From positions 1 to 64,000 of the forward strand of contig NZ_PIQO01000017.1 in the NCBI RefSeq assembly GCF_002844575.1: a stretch of 64,000 bases of DNA. The letters are read 5' to 3'. This DNA is from Heyndrickxia camelliae (GTDB lineage Bacteria > Bacillota > Bacilli > Bacillales > Bacillaceae_C). Shown here one piece after another: positions 1 to 7,614 of the stretch. The translations under genes and the position numbers were made by a program. The first letter of the stretch is position 1; every line of letters begins with the position of its first letter. The notes beneath the pieces were generated by a model that was not told the origin of the DNA, ran no database searches, and saw nothing but the letters and a program-made list of their open reading frames with translations.

Positions 1-1
1 A

Positions 2-172
2 AGTGAATTAATTGGTGATAAAGAGGAATTAACACAAGAAGACTTTGAAGTTATAGGTGAAAAATTTAGCTTGAGTAAAGTAATCAATAATGGATATGAA
101 TATTATAATACAACCTATTTAAGAGGATATATAAATAAAGATAATATTGATAAATTATATGGAAGTAATTAA
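2..172 (+). CDS. 3' end of an unknown phage gene
   Basis: An open frame enters from the left edge and ends at TAA 170-172, leaving 56 C-terminal residues that are charged and rich in N, D, E, K and Y. The start is outside the window. I do not recognise it. Codon use is AT-rich like the rest of the element, and it is the last plus-strand gene before the regulatory region around the HTH gene. Confidence 0.5.
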   Translation, partial: SELIGDKEELTQEDFEVIGEKFSLSKVINNGYEYYNTTYLRGYINKDNIDKLYGSN

Positions 173-493
173 ACAATAATACAAAATGACTTGAGCCGAA
201 AAAGGCTTGAGCATTACATACAATATAAAAATAAATCAACATGTGAAATAATCCGATTGTATATATAGTAATAATTGGAACGTTGTGGACAATGAATTTC
301 TAAAAATATACATAAATTCCATCATTTTCGACAAGGTTTCAATCAATTCGACAAAAATAGACAATGACAAACGACAATTACATAATTTACAATTATATTA
401 CGCTACTTGAAATGATTTCAATATTTCATTAAGACAACGAAAACGTTGTTTGTGGGGTAGTGAATAAGGAGAAATTATCCCTTATCACCGTGT
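173..493. other. non-coding stretch with clustered GACAA repeats
   Basis: No convincing gene lies here. Six copies of GACAA start near 288, 330, 350, 360, 366 and 373. A small hairpin (ACAACG-aaaa-CGTTGT, 434-449) follows. A second imperfect stem around 460-490 lies just past the stop of the minus-strand HTH gene and may help end its transcript. The repeats could be a protein-binding array, but no partner is evident. Confidence 0.35.
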
Positions 494-703
494 CTACACT
501 TTCCAATCATACAAATCATCAATGTGACATCTAAGCGCATTAGCAATAATTCGAGCATTTTTAAGTGACATTGTTCGCTTATTGTTAATATACTCGCTAA
601 GTTGGTTCCTGTGTATCCCTGTTACAGCTTCAAGATCAACTTGTGTCCATTTACGCTTTTTCAATAACATTGGAAGTAGACACTTTCCGATGGACTGGCT
701 CAT
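494..703 (-). CDS. small XRE/Cro-type HTH regulator
   Basis: This 69-residue protein is nearly all one helix-turn-helix domain. 'RKWTQVDLEAVTGIHRNQ' (about residues 17-34) gives the first helix and turn, and 'LSEYINNKRTMSLKNARII' supplies the recognition helix and following helix, as in Cro/CI-like repressors. It has no extra sensor or oligomerisation domain. A GGGGGA Shine-Dalgarno precedes the ATG. It is one of only two minus-strand genes in the element and is divergent from the gene at 930, the usual arrangement for a local switch or autorepressor. It could be a lysogeny or arbitrium-circuit regulator, or simply an accessory regulator. Confidence 0.8.
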   Translation of the reverse strand: MSQSIGKCLLPMLLKKRKWTQVDLEAVTGIHRNQLSEYINNKRTMSLKNARIIANALRCHIDDLYDWKV

Positions 704-755
704 CAGAAAGTCCCCCTATGGCATGTCAATTTTACTATTAACTTTGTTTTATTTT

Positions 756-781
756 AGCAAGTTTTACCAAGGCAAAGCAAG
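756..781. promoter_or_regulatory. three 10-bp-phased hexamers, candidate operator
   Basis: AGCAAG (756-761), ACCAAG (766-771) and AGCAAG (776-781) are spaced exactly 10 bp apart, one helical turn, in the divergent region between the HTH gene and the rightward promoter. On the minus strand the block overlaps a plausible -35/-10 pair (TTGCTT, 18 bp, TAAAAT) for the HTH gene. Phased repeats between divergent promoters suit cooperative repressor binding; this is inference from position and pattern. Confidence 0.4.
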
Positions 782-798
782 AAATATTTTGTAGTTGC

Positions 799-827
799 TT
801 GTAAATGTAGGAAATTAGATGTATAAT
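799..827 (+). promoter_or_regulatory. sigma-A-like promoter
   Basis: -35 TTGTAA (799-804), 17-bp spacer, -10 TATAAT (822-827). It drives the small gene at 930 and is divergent from the HTH gene. Confidence 0.5.
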
Positions 828-929
828 AAAAACACTGATAGGAACAGTTGTTCGTATTTTAAGGAGGTGACTAAGAAAATATCGAACAAGTTAATTCAAT
901 ATTTAATAATTTTTAGGGGGAGCGATTAT

Positions 930-1130
930 ATGAAACAATTCTTAGGCACTTTAAAACTAGCAATTTCAAAAGTAATGAATCTGCAATTTAATGACTTTGT
1001 GGCAAAGTTTGATAGCATGAATGTTAAGAGTTGTAAGCTTCAAGTAGAATTAATGGATGGTAGTTTACATATGATTGATGTGGATGATCATTTCTTTAAG
1101 TGGGAAGAGGAAGAGGATATTGGAAAGTAA
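930..1130 (+). CDS. unknown small acidic phage protein
   Basis: A 66-residue protein with a helical N-terminus and a very acidic tail. The ATG at 930 is chosen because AGGGGGAG lies 7-9 bases upstream; an upstream in-frame extension to 819 has no ribosome site and overlaps the -10 region. Being first downstream of the divergent promoter, it may belong to the regulatory switch. Function not recognised. Confidence 0.6.
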   Translation: MKQFLGTLKLAISKVMNLQFNDFVAKFDSMNVKSCKLQVELMDGSLHMIDVDDHFFKWEEEEDIGK

Positions 1131-1133
1131 TAA

Positions 1134-1164
1134 AGCACCATTCAGATAGGGACTGAATGATGCT
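1134..1164 (+). terminator. hairpin after the 930 gene
   Basis: Twelve-base arms AGCACCATTCAG and CTGAATGATGCT pair with one mismatch around a 7-base loop, 3 bases past the stop codon. There is no U run directly after it, so it may be an RNA-stabilising hairpin or a weak terminator. Confidence 0.4.
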
Positions 1165-1271
1165 CGCTGTCTTTACAGATGTAAAACTTAGAAGTGTCTT
1201 ACAATTATTAGTTTAACATATGAAACAAATAAAAATCAAATAGAGATAATAGATTATTAGGAAAATTGACT

Positions 1272-1313
1272 GTCATCATTGTAAAAAATTACAACTCAAT
1301 GGTGACTTTTTTA
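1272..1313 (+). terminator. rho-independent terminator
   Basis: GTCATCATTG (1272-1281) pairs with CAATGGTGAC (1297-1306) with one G-U pair and is followed by TTTTTT. Confidence 0.7.
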
Positions 1314-1336
1314 TTAGAAAAATTCGAAATTTATTC

Positions 1337-1365
1337 TTGACTTACAAATAAAATTAAATTATCAT
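1337..1365 (+). promoter_or_regulatory. element-type promoter
   Basis: TTGACT (1337-1342) is followed by a spacer containing AATTAAATT. With 17 bp the -10 reads TATCAT (1360-1365); aligning on the shared block places it three bases further on. It lies directly after a terminator and before the small-gene operon starting at 1399. Confidence 0.55.
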
Positions 1366-1398
1366 TATTTATATAGAATCGAATAAAGGGGTTTGGAT

Positions 1399-1701
1399 AT
1401 GGATGAAATAAAGATTAATAGCATAATAGTTGAAAAGTTGTTGCAGTGGGAACAGGTAAGCTCATATCTTTATAAAACAGAAGAGGGTTATTTTTGTGGA
1501 GTATTCAATCCATTTCAGAACGCTGGCGATTTAAAAAAGGTCTTAGTTTTGCTAAAGAATCATAAAATGTTAGTGAACATTCAATTAAACATTTTCAACT
1601 TATGGTCATGTGAGATTAATAATGGTGGAAAAGTTGAAGTATATACCGATGAAAAATTAGAAAATGCCATTCTAAATTGCGTTTATAATGTAATTAAATA
1701 A
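1399..1701 (+). CDS. unknown phage protein
   Basis: A 100-residue protein with no motif I recognise. The start is ATG 1399, 7 bases after the AAAGGGG ribosome site; a TTG six bases earlier would sit almost on that site. It is the first gene after the promoter at 1337. Confidence 0.6.
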   Translation: MDEIKINSIIVEKLLQWEQVSSYLYKTEEGYFCGVFNPFQNAGDLKKVLVLLKNHKMLVNIQLNIFNLWSCEINNGGKVEVYTDEKLENAILNCVYNVIK

Positions 1702-1730
1702 ATAATTACGTTTGAAAGGTTGTGGTATAG

Positions 1731-1928
1731 GTGGATTTGATTCAGTCGAAAATTCAAAAGATGATCAACAGTGGTCAAAGAGCCTTAGAGAATCTAAATG
1801 AGGGAAATAAGAGGTTAAGTTTAGGGGACTTAGATTACGTTCACGATTATTTAATTGCAGCTAAATGCTTACTTATTGAAGAAATAAAGGAGGATGAGGA
1901 AAGTGAAAAGAATCAAGAAAATGATTAA
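1731..1928 (+). CDS. small helical protein, GTG start
   Basis: A 65-residue, predominantly helical protein ending in an acidic tail (EEIKEDEESEKNQEND). GTG 1731 follows GAAAGGT by about 10 bases. Its 3' end overlaps a possible 21-codon frame. Function unknown. Confidence 0.55.
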   Translation: MDLIQSKIQKMINSGQRALENLNEGNKRLSLGDLDYVHDYLIAAKCLLIEEIKEDEESEKNQEND

Positions 1929-1968
1929 GCGATTATTACATAATGATCTGATGAATTTGGCTTATTAA
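1903..1968 (+). CDS. possible 21-aa basic micropeptide
   Basis: GTG 1903 lies 7 bases after AAAGGAGGA and opens VKRIKKMIKRLLHNDLMNLAY, overlapping the previous gene by 26 bases. The ribosome site is among the best nearby and the peptide is strongly basic and amphipathic. Nothing but the signal supports it, so it is tentative. Confidence 0.3.
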   Translation: MKRIKKMIKRLLHNDLMNLAY

Positions 1969-1989
1969 AAAACAAAAGGAGAGATTTGA

Positions 1990-2184
1990 ATGAGAATAAC
2001 ACAAGAACATTTGGATTTACGCATTTGTGATGTAGAGGTGAATGCTACGAATACAGAGACTTACAGGGAGTTTATACAGGGTAGTGAAGAAGAGTTTGAG
2101 TTAATTCCTAAGAATTTGGATGACATGACTGAAAAGCAATTAAATGAGTATATAGGCTTCTTAGATTATTTGTGGGAAAAGTGA
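1990..2184 (+). CDS. unknown small acidic protein
   Basis: A 64-residue acidic protein with a clear AAAGGAGAG site before its ATG. The first half looks strand-rich and the second half (MTEKQLNEYIGFLDYLW) helical. No family recognised. Confidence 0.6.
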   Translation: MRITQEHLDLRICDVEVNATNTETYREFIQGSEEEFELIPKNLDDMTEKQLNEYIGFLDYLWEK

Positions 2185-2240
2185 GTTACAATATAAGATT
2201 CATTTGAATGTAAATTATTTATCTGAAAGGAGGAACGACC

Positions 2241-2453
2241 ATGTGGATTGGAAACCTACATTTAAACATTGTTCGTGGCGATTATAAGTTTTACGAATGG
2301 GAGGATGACGGATGGAAAAAGTTTCGTGAAAAAGAGCATGAGTTAAGAATGAATGGTTGGAGAAAGTGTAACCAAGATGATGACTACTTGAATAGATATT
2401 TTACATACAAGAGGAAACGAAAAAAAGTGACATTAACTATGTGTTGTTGTTAA
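2241..2453 (+). CDS. unknown small Trp-rich protein
   Basis: A 70-residue protein with a GAAAGGAGG site. Aromatic and basic, with a KRKRKK run and a CCC end. Function unknown. Confidence 0.55.
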   Translation: MWIGNLHLNIVRGDYKFYEWEDDGWKKFREKEHELRMNGWRKCNQDDDYLNRYFTYKRKRKKVTLTMCCC

Positions 2454-2490
2454 TAAAAAGATTGATTTATTACAAAAAGGAGGTAAATTA

Positions 2491-2643
2491 ATGTCATTTA
2501 ATCCACTGAAAGTCTATACAAATAAATGCGATCTTGATTGGACAAAAGGAACATTGCGAATAGTTGAAGATGGAGGACTAACAATATTTCTAATGGAGGA
2601 AGAAAATGGGGAGTACTTAGTGCTAAATATCATTAAAGACTAA
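2491..2643 (+). CDS. unknown 50-aa protein
   Basis: ATG 2491 is preceded by AAAAAGGAGG. The 50-residue product reads as compact beta structure (WTKGTLRIVEDGGLTIFLME) with an acidic end. Codon use and ribosome site match its neighbours. Function unknown. Confidence 0.55.
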   Translation: MSFNPLKVYTNKCDLDWTKGTLRIVEDGGLTIFLMEEENGEYLVLNIIKD

Positions 2644-2701
2644 ATCACATTCAAACATACAATTTATTAGAAAAATAAATTAATAAAAAGGAGAGATATA
2701 A

Positions 2702-3613
2702 ATGTATAAATCAAATGATTCAACTTTAAAATTGGTAGCGATTAAGACTAAAAGTAAAATATTAATCTCAGATAATATCAACGGTGAAAACTACTTCCAT
2801 ACGAGATTAGATAACTATTTTTATGATGGAGAAAAACCTACTAAAACCTACCATAAAGATTGGTTTGAATTTAAACAAATGCCAACTAAAATTGAAAAAC
2901 AATTACCAGCAAAAAGAATTAATGAAAGATATGAACTCAAAGAGGGGTTCAGTGAAACTGAATTAACACCTAAAGTTATTAATAAATCATACATAGATGA
3001 AGATAGTGATTTTTATGAAGTAAAAGGATTATACGATTTCAAATATGAAACACAGGAAGCTGGTTTTGAAGAAATTCCTTTTGAAATTACAATCGCTGAA
3101 GAAATTGATGGCGAGTTTGAAATTGTAAAAATGGAACATGAACCTAAATATAGTTTATTGGACAGAATTACAACTCATCCTGTTTTACTCCAAACAAAGC
3201 CTTGTTATCTAACAAAAGAAGAATCATACAGAATTATTCGTAATCATGTAAAGTCAAATATTAATTCTAAATATGCAAGAGTAACGAGTGACTATGACTT
3301 TTATTTCACTGTTGAGAAGGTAATAGAACTGTATGAACCACATTCGTATGAAGTTAATGTAAATGCTGCTTACTCTAGACGTAAACCAAAATATGAAAAA
3401 AGATACCAAAGAAATAGAACTCAAAAAATCTATGAGGTAGCACCAAAGCCATACAATAGCTATCCAGTTGTCGAACCGTTTACAGGGAAGGATTACACAG
3501 ATTTGAAAAATAATATCGATACTTTTTTACATAATTTAATGGAAATGATCAATGAACCTGTAGTTGAATGTAAGCATTGTAAAGGAAGAGGGGTTGTTTT
3601 AAATGAAAATTAA
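2702..3613 (+). CDS. unknown 303-aa protein with C-terminal CxxCxGxG
   Basis: The largest gene in the left-hand accessory region, with a strong AAAGGAGAG site. The body is charged with many Y, E and K residues. The end carries a single CKHCKGRGV motif, half of a DnaJ-type or rubredoxin-like zinc knuckle, so metal binding would need a partner. Its last 11 bases overlap the next start, indicating co-translation. Confidence 0.65.
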   Translation: MYKSNDSTLKLVAIKTKSKILISDNINGENYFHTRLDNYFYDGEKPTKTYHKDWFEFKQMPTKIEKQLPAKRINERYELKEGFSETELTPKVINKSYIDEDSDFYEVKGLYDFKYETQEAGFEEIPFEITIAEEIDGEFEIVKMEHEPKYSLLDRITTHPVLLQTKPCYLTKEESYRIIRNHVKSNINSKYARVTSDYDFYFTVEKVIELYEPHSYEVNVNAAYSRRKPKYEKRYQRNRTQKIYEVAPKPYNSYPVVEPFTGKDYTDLKNNIDTFLHNLMEMINEPVVECKHCKGRGVVLNEN

Positions 3614-3872
3614 TTTAGATAAAAAATTTATGATAAACGAATTGGATTTACCTTACACAGCAATATTTGATGAAATTACAGATACTTCTCGTTGGAGTAT
3701 TCATCATAGAATAATTTTTCCATATCAAGGGAAATTTTATGAAGCTTATTACAGAGAAGGTGCTACAGAGATGCAAGATGAAAGTCCGTGGGAGTATGAT
3801 GAAACCGTTGAATGTACAGAGGTTGAGTTAAAAGAAGTAAAGGTCAAGAAATGGGTAATAAAAGAAGATTAA
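3603..3872 (+). CDS. unknown small protein
   Basis: An 89-residue protein whose ATG lies inside the end of the previous gene, with GGAAGAGGGG as ribosome site. Acidic, aromatic, ending in a charged tail. The overlap suggests the two are made together. Confidence 0.6.
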   Translation: MKINLDKKFMINELDLPYTAIFDEITDTSRWSIHHRIIFPYQGKFYEAYYREGATEMQDESPWEYDETVECTEVELKEVKVKKWVIKED

Positions 3873-3927
3873 ATTAATAATGAAATGCGAATTTGATATT
3901 GATTTTTACTAATAAAGAGGTGAGTAA

Positions 3928-4041
3928 ATGACATTTTGGGACTTTGCGGATAAGAATTCAAACATGTTTTTCTTATTGCTATTCGTGTTTGGTATTTTAG
4001 GATTTCTTGCAGTTACTACATTTTTTATATATCGGAAATAA
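3928..4041 (+). CDS. 37-aa single-span membrane protein
   Basis: ATG 3928 follows AAAGAGGTGAG. After a polar N-terminus (MTFWDFADKNSN) there is one ~20-residue hydrophobic span (FFLLLFVFGILGFLAV...) and a short YRK end, consistent with one membrane helix and a cytoplasmic C-terminus. Function unknown. Confidence 0.5.
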   Translation: MTFWDFADKNSNMFFLLLFVFGILGFLAVTTFFIYRK

Positions 4042-4068
4042 AAGTTCGATTTCATTAGGAGGGATAAT

Positions 4069-4311
4069 ATGAAAGTTTATTTGGTTGATGTTGATAATGG
4101 GGAGTCATATGAGGATCATAGACATTGGATTGAAAAAGTATTTACTTCATATAGGGGAGCATCCCAATATCTAATAAATGAAGGGTATGAAGTTTATTAT
4201 CATTATGATTATTCTAATGAAATAGATGTAGATTTTTACTGGCAAGAAAACGATGCATATATGGCAAATTGTAGTTATGCAAGTATAATCGAAAAAGACT
4301 TAGAGGAATAA
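4069..4311 (+). CDS. unknown small acidic protein
   Basis: An 80-residue protein with a TAGGAGGG ribosome site, rich in Y, D and E. No domain recognised. Confidence 0.55.
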   Translation: MKVYLVDVDNGESYEDHRHWIEKVFTSYRGASQYLINEGYEVYYHYDYSNEIDVDFYWQENDAYMANCSYASIIEKDLEE

Positions 4312-4351
4312 TCATTTAAAATTTAGATTTTAACTTAAAAAGGAGAATTAA

Positions 4352-4943
4352 ATGAATACATATTATGCCGGAATTGGTTCTAGAGAAACACCTAAAGATG
4401 TATTGGAATATTTCACGAAGATAGCTGCTTACTTCTCTTTAAAAGGATTAACGTTACGATCTGGTGGAGCCGATGGTGCTGACAAATCTTTTGAAAACGG
4501 ATGTGATCGAGTTAATGGAACTAAAGAAATATACTTACCGTGGAGAGGTTTTGAAAAGTCCAACTCAAAATTAGTTGTATCAAATATTGAAGCTTTTGAG
4601 ATTGCAGAAAAATTTCATCCAAATTGGAATCGTCTTTCAGATGGTGCGAAAAAACTACAAGCAAGAAACAGTCATCAAGTTTTGGGATATGATCTTGAAT
4701 CACCTTCTAACTTTATTATCTGTTGGACTAAGAATGGTAAGGGACAGGGAGGAACTGGTCAAGCATTAAGAATTGCAAAAAAGCTACAATATTCCAGTAT
4801 TCGATGCAGGAAGGTTTAGTTGTATTGAAGATATTAAAGTTAATCTTCGAGAATTCTTATTAGATTACAATATACTATCTGAACAAGATTTAAGTAATAA
4901 AAAAAAATTAAAAGTGCAATTTCATGAGAAATGGGGTGAATAA
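4352..4943 (+). pseudogene. SLOG/YpsA-like nucleotide-binding protein, frameshifted
   Basis: The N-terminus has Rossmann-type SLOG motifs seen in DprA/YpsA-like and phage homologues: YAGIGSRETP (residues 5-14), LRSGGADGAD (35-44), then FIICWTKNGKGQGGTGQALRIA, which fit a nucleotide-derivative-binding pocket. The frame ends early at 4819. A one-base shift restores a natural continuation (NIPVFDAGRFSCIEDIK...) to TAA 4941-4943. Dropping one A from the A6 run at 4777-4782 makes one continuous frame. It is either a sequencing error or a fresh mutation; the frame-0 product would lack the last strand-helix unit. Confidence 0.75.
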
Positions 4944-4944
4944 A

Positions 4945-5128
4945 TTGTTTGCAGGTAAAACTATTAAATCTATTAAAAATACAGACTGGAATGAAACAGT
5001 AATAGAATTTACGGATGGTATGTTGTTGTCTATAAACACTGATTATTATGGGGGAATTCGAAACAAGTTACTATGTTTACGATGAAAAAGCAGCTCGGTG
5101 GAATGAGGTAAATAAGAACAACTTATAA
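4945..5128 (+). pseudogene. unknown small protein, frameshifted at G5
   Basis: TTG 4945 follows ATGGGGTGAA and opens MFAGKTIKSIKNTDWNETVI..., but stops at 5083-5085 after 46 codons. Removing one G from the G5 run at 5050-5054 gives a continuous frame, TDYYGEFETSYYVYDEKAARW, to TAA 5126-5128 (about 60 aa). It is the second homopolymer-linked frame break within 300 bp. Confidence 0.6.
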
Positions 5129-5145
5129 TATAAGGAGTAAAAATA

Positions 5146-5295
5146 ATGAGTTTCTCTGAAAAGGAAATAGATACCCTACACAATACGACTATTTTTGAAT
5201 TAGCAATGCGATTAGAAGATGATCTAGCTCACAGTTGCAGATTAGATGGAAGTATAACTGTCTATGAGTATATAAAGAATTATCTGCATGATTAG
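5146..5295 (+). CDS. unknown 49-aa protein
   Basis: ATG 5146 follows TAAGGAG. The helical acidic product (SEKEIDTLHNTTIFELAMRL...) ends at TAG 5293-5295. Function unknown. Confidence 0.5.
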   Translation: MSFSEKEIDTLHNTTIFELAMRLEDDLAHSCRLDGSITVYEYIKNYLHD

Positions 5296-5339
5296 TATAA
5301 GGATAAAAGCGTGATTTTAAATTAAGGGAGGTAAAAATT

Positions 5340-5531
5340 ATGAGTCAAGTTATTTTATGGGTTGATCAAACCTCGTTTAAAAGGCTAGTGAGAGGAGAAG
5401 AGTTTGCAGCACGGCATGACCAAAGTACGATGGAAAATATACAAATTATTGTTCCAACATCTGCAGTCTCAACTTTTGAGGAAAAAGAGGATGGAATCCA
5501 ATTTAACATTTTTAAGAAAGAATTATGGTGA
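5340..5531 (+). CDS. unknown 63-aa protein
   Basis: A strong AAGGGAGG site precedes the ATG. Short soluble protein with a strand-helix start (SQVILWVDQTSFKRL). No family recognised. Confidence 0.55.
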   Translation: MSQVILWVDQTSFKRLVRGEEFAARHDQSTMENIQIIVPTSAVSTFEEKEDGIQFNIFKKELW

Positions 5532-5567
5532 TCAAAGAGTTATTTTAATAGAAAAGGAGATTAATTG

Positions 5568-5828
5568 ATGAATGAATTCTTAATCAGATTGAGGAAAAGT
5601 GTATTTACAACACTAACTTTAATAATTACTACGGTATTTATGCTAATTATAGCATTGGTAATTATTGGTGTAATATTATTCTTACCAGTTTGGGTACTCT
5701 CATTTTTGATAGGGGATAATGCATACTATTGGATCATTTTAGCATTAATTACATTTCCAATTATTGCTGAATGGAATACAATCATTAAGTGGTTGAAATG
5801 GCAATTTATTGAGCCATTTAAAAAGTAA
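5568..5828 (+). CDS. small two-span membrane protein
   Basis: An 86-residue protein. A long hydrophobic stretch begins near residue 15 and runs to about 45, and a second (AYYWIILALITFPIIAE) is near 52-68, with a basic N-terminus and FKK end. ATG 5568 sits 7 bases from AAAGGAGA; a TTG three bases earlier is less favoured. Holin-like size, but no lysis partner is adjacent, so function is open. Confidence 0.55.
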   Translation: MNEFLIRLRKSVFTTLTLIITTVFMLIIALVIIGVILFLPVWVLSFLIGDNAYYWIILALITFPIIAEWNTIIKWLKWQFIEPFKK

Positions 5829-5863
5829 TACCATAAAAGCAAGGTTTTAATGGAAAATAATTC

Positions 5864-5895
5864 TTGACTTAATAATAAAATTAAATTACTATAAA
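5864..5895 (+). promoter_or_regulatory. element-type promoter
   Basis: TTGACT (5864-5869) is followed by AATTAAATT two bases before TATAAA (5890-5895). Spacing is 20 bp to TATAAA or 17 bp to the weaker TACTAT. It precedes the gene at 5925. Confidence 0.55.
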
Positions 5896-5924
5896 AGTAC
5901 AATAATTGAAGGAGGGGAAAAGTT

Positions 5925-6125
5925 ATGAATATGAGTAACGAAGAAAAAGAAATATTACGGCAACAAGCAATTGAGTCTAATGAGAGGAGAATATCTCATT
6001 TAGAAACATTTTTAGAAGGACTCCCACTTGATACAGATATAAATAAAACTGTGGCACTGGAATTAGGGACAGCTATCATGTTTATAGAACAAGATACAGA
6101 AAAACTTAAACAGTATATCTTTTAG
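5925..6125 (+). CDS. unknown helical protein
   Basis: A 66-residue all-helical, coiled-coil-like protein (EEKEILRQQAIESNERRISHL) with a GGAGGGG site, first behind the promoter at 5864. Function unknown. Confidence 0.6.
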   Translation: MNMSNEEKEILRQQAIESNERRISHLETFLEGLPLDTDINKTVALELGTAIMFIEQDTEKLKQYIF

Positions 6126-6181
6126 TTTAATAAAATGATCATTCAGATAAGAACCATGATGCGAAGTAAAGGAGTGAGAAT

Positions 6182-6547
6182 ATGGAGCAATTAAAAATCA
6201 AAATCTATCAATGTGGTAAAACAGGTGAATTATTTGCGAGTACAGAGAGTTGGCACAAATGTGATTGCGAAAAGAAACTTATTGCTGAAACTCACGAAGG
6301 TCATACTCTAACTTGGTCAAATGGTCAAGAATGGGGAGAAATAGAACATCCCCACTTAGGTAAAGTTATGACTTATTGGCAAAAAGGGACTCCATGTTAC
6401 GACACATATACCGCACCAATAGTTGACGGAGATGGGTGTTTAATAGTATTTCGATTTGACCATGACGAGGGTTACTGGGTAGATGAATCTGTGATTAATA
6501 TGGGTTACTACAACGGAATTGATACCGCATCATTCGGTGGTTACTAA
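6182..6547 (+). CDS. unknown 121-aa protein
   Basis: Conserved-looking soluble protein with AAAGGAGTGAG upstream. Cysteines in WHKCDCEK could bind metal. The remainder is beta-rich with many aromatics. No function recognised. Confidence 0.55.
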   Translation: MEQLKIKIYQCGKTGELFASTESWHKCDCEKKLIAETHEGHTLTWSNGQEWGEIEHPHLGKVMTYWQKGTPCYDTYTAPIVDGDGCLIVFRFDHDEGYWVDESVINMGYYNGIDTASFGGY

Positions 6548-6579
6548 AAGCCGTAGTACGAAGAGAAAGGAGATTGAAA

Positions 6580-6741
6580 ATGGCGAAGTATTGGGAATGC
6601 AAGTATTGTGATAATTCGTTTCCACCACGAAATTTTGATGGAGATATGGTTTGTAGTAAATGTGGAGCTGAATGGGAAGATGCAAAGGTTTTAGTAGAAT
6701 ATGACGATGACGAATTTGAGGATTTTGAAGACGAGTATTAA
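6580..6741 (+). CDS. 53-aa zinc-ribbon protein
   Basis: ATG 6580 follows AAAGGAGA. CKYC (7-10) and CSKC (27-30) form a four-cysteine zinc ribbon, followed by a highly acidic tail (EYDDDEFEDFEDEY). Such small ribbons often contact nucleic acid or RNA polymerase; the acidic tail could mimic DNA. Function is inference. Confidence 0.6.
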   Translation: MAKYWECKYCDNSFPPRNFDGDMVCSKCGAEWEDAKVLVEYDDDEFEDFEDEY

Positions 6742-6770
6742 TGTCGCATTTCAAAGATGATGTTTATTAA

Positions 6771-6838
6771 AAGTTTGTGAATTTGATAGTGAAGCAAACC
6801 TTATTAAATCAACATTTAAAAATTAAATTCACAAACTT
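6771..6838. repeat. 14-bp perfect inverted repeat, 40-bp loop
   Basis: AAGTTTGTGAATTT (6771-6784) and AAATTCACAAACTT (6825-6838) are exact reverse complements in the 140-bp gap between the zinc-ribbon gene and the gene at 6882. No U run follows, so a paired operator or an mRNA structure upstream of 6882 is more likely than a terminator. Confidence 0.7.
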
Positions 6839-6881
6839 AATTAAGATAAAAACAGACTTTTATTATAAGGAGGAATTTTAA

Positions 6882-7259
6882 ATGAATTACGGTGATTTGA
6901 AGGATTTGAATAAACATTTACTTTATAAACGCATTGTTGAATGGAACGAAGACAAACTTGTACTAGATGATGGTACAATTGTCACACTTGAGGAAAGTGA
7001 ACAAGATTGCTGTGCAAGTGCAAGCGGTAAATTCAGTAATGTTAAATTAGATGCTGTAATTACAAATGTAGAAGTTGGTGAGCAGATCAATATTCCAAAT
7101 GATGATACGACTATAAATGAAGTTAAAGTTACTTTATTCCACAATCAAAATCCGATTGCTTTGGCAGAAATGCCAGCAGTTGCAGGTAACGGAGGCTATT
7201 ACTATTCAGTAGGTTCATTTGTTGTGAACGGCATACATTTTCCGATTGTAGAAGCTTAA
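6882..7259 (+). CDS. phage protein with DCC motif (DUF7448-like)
   Basis: A 125-residue beta-rich protein. LVLDDGTIVTLEESEQDCCASASG (split here about residues 26-49) resembles a widespread phage family of unknown function characterised by a D-C-C triplet. It has a strong AAGGAGG site and follows the long inverted repeat. The assignment is from general resemblance. Confidence 0.5.
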   Translation: MNYGDLKDLNKHLLYKRIVEWNEDKLVLDDGTIVTLEESEQDCCASASGKFSNVKLDAVITNVEVGEQINIPNDDTTINEVKVTLFHNQNPIALAEMPAVAGNGGYYYSVGSFVVNGIHFPIVEA

Positions 7260-7318
7260 TATTTATGAAATATGTAATAAATTTATCTTTATATTGTAAT
7301 TTGGATGGGAGGGTTCGT

Positions 7319-7570
7319 ATGAACAGAGAACGATGGGTACTAAAAACTAATCATAATAGATATGTCAGTATTCCTTATATACTGAGTGGTGGATTTAGAA
7401 GTTATCTCGATGATAAACCAGTTTGGAATAAGACAAGAACTTTCCATTCACAAGAGGAAGCAGAAGAATACTTGGAAAAATATTTGTCACCATCCACTCC
7501 ATATTATGTGGATAGATATTCCTTTAAGGATGGAGAAAAGTTAGAAACAGTTGAGAAGGTTTTTGTGTAA
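7319..7570 (+). CDS. unknown 83-aa protein
   Basis: ATG 7319 is 5 bases after GGGAGGG; the longer frame from 7265 lacks a ribosome site. The product contains an EEAEEYLEKYL helix typical of small phage accessory proteins. Function unknown. Confidence 0.55.
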   Translation: MNRERWVLKTNHNRYVSIPYILSGGFRSYLDDKPVWNKTRTFHSQEEAEEYLEKYLSPSTPYYVDRYSFKDGEKLETVEKVFV

Positions 7571-7614
7571 TTAAAATAAATGAATGTTTTTATTAGGAAA
7601 GAAGGGATTATTTT

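Noticed and set aside
582-794. 70-codon plus-strand frame opposite the HTH gene
   Set aside because: No ribosome site and antisense to a clear helix-turn-helix protein.
4777-4783. A AAA AAG heptamer as a programmed -1 frameshift in the SLOG-like gene
   Set aside because: The heptamer is in the right phase, but a -1 shift leads into a frame with an unnatural sequence that stops soon. The natural continuation needs a +1 change, so a homopolymer indel is simpler.
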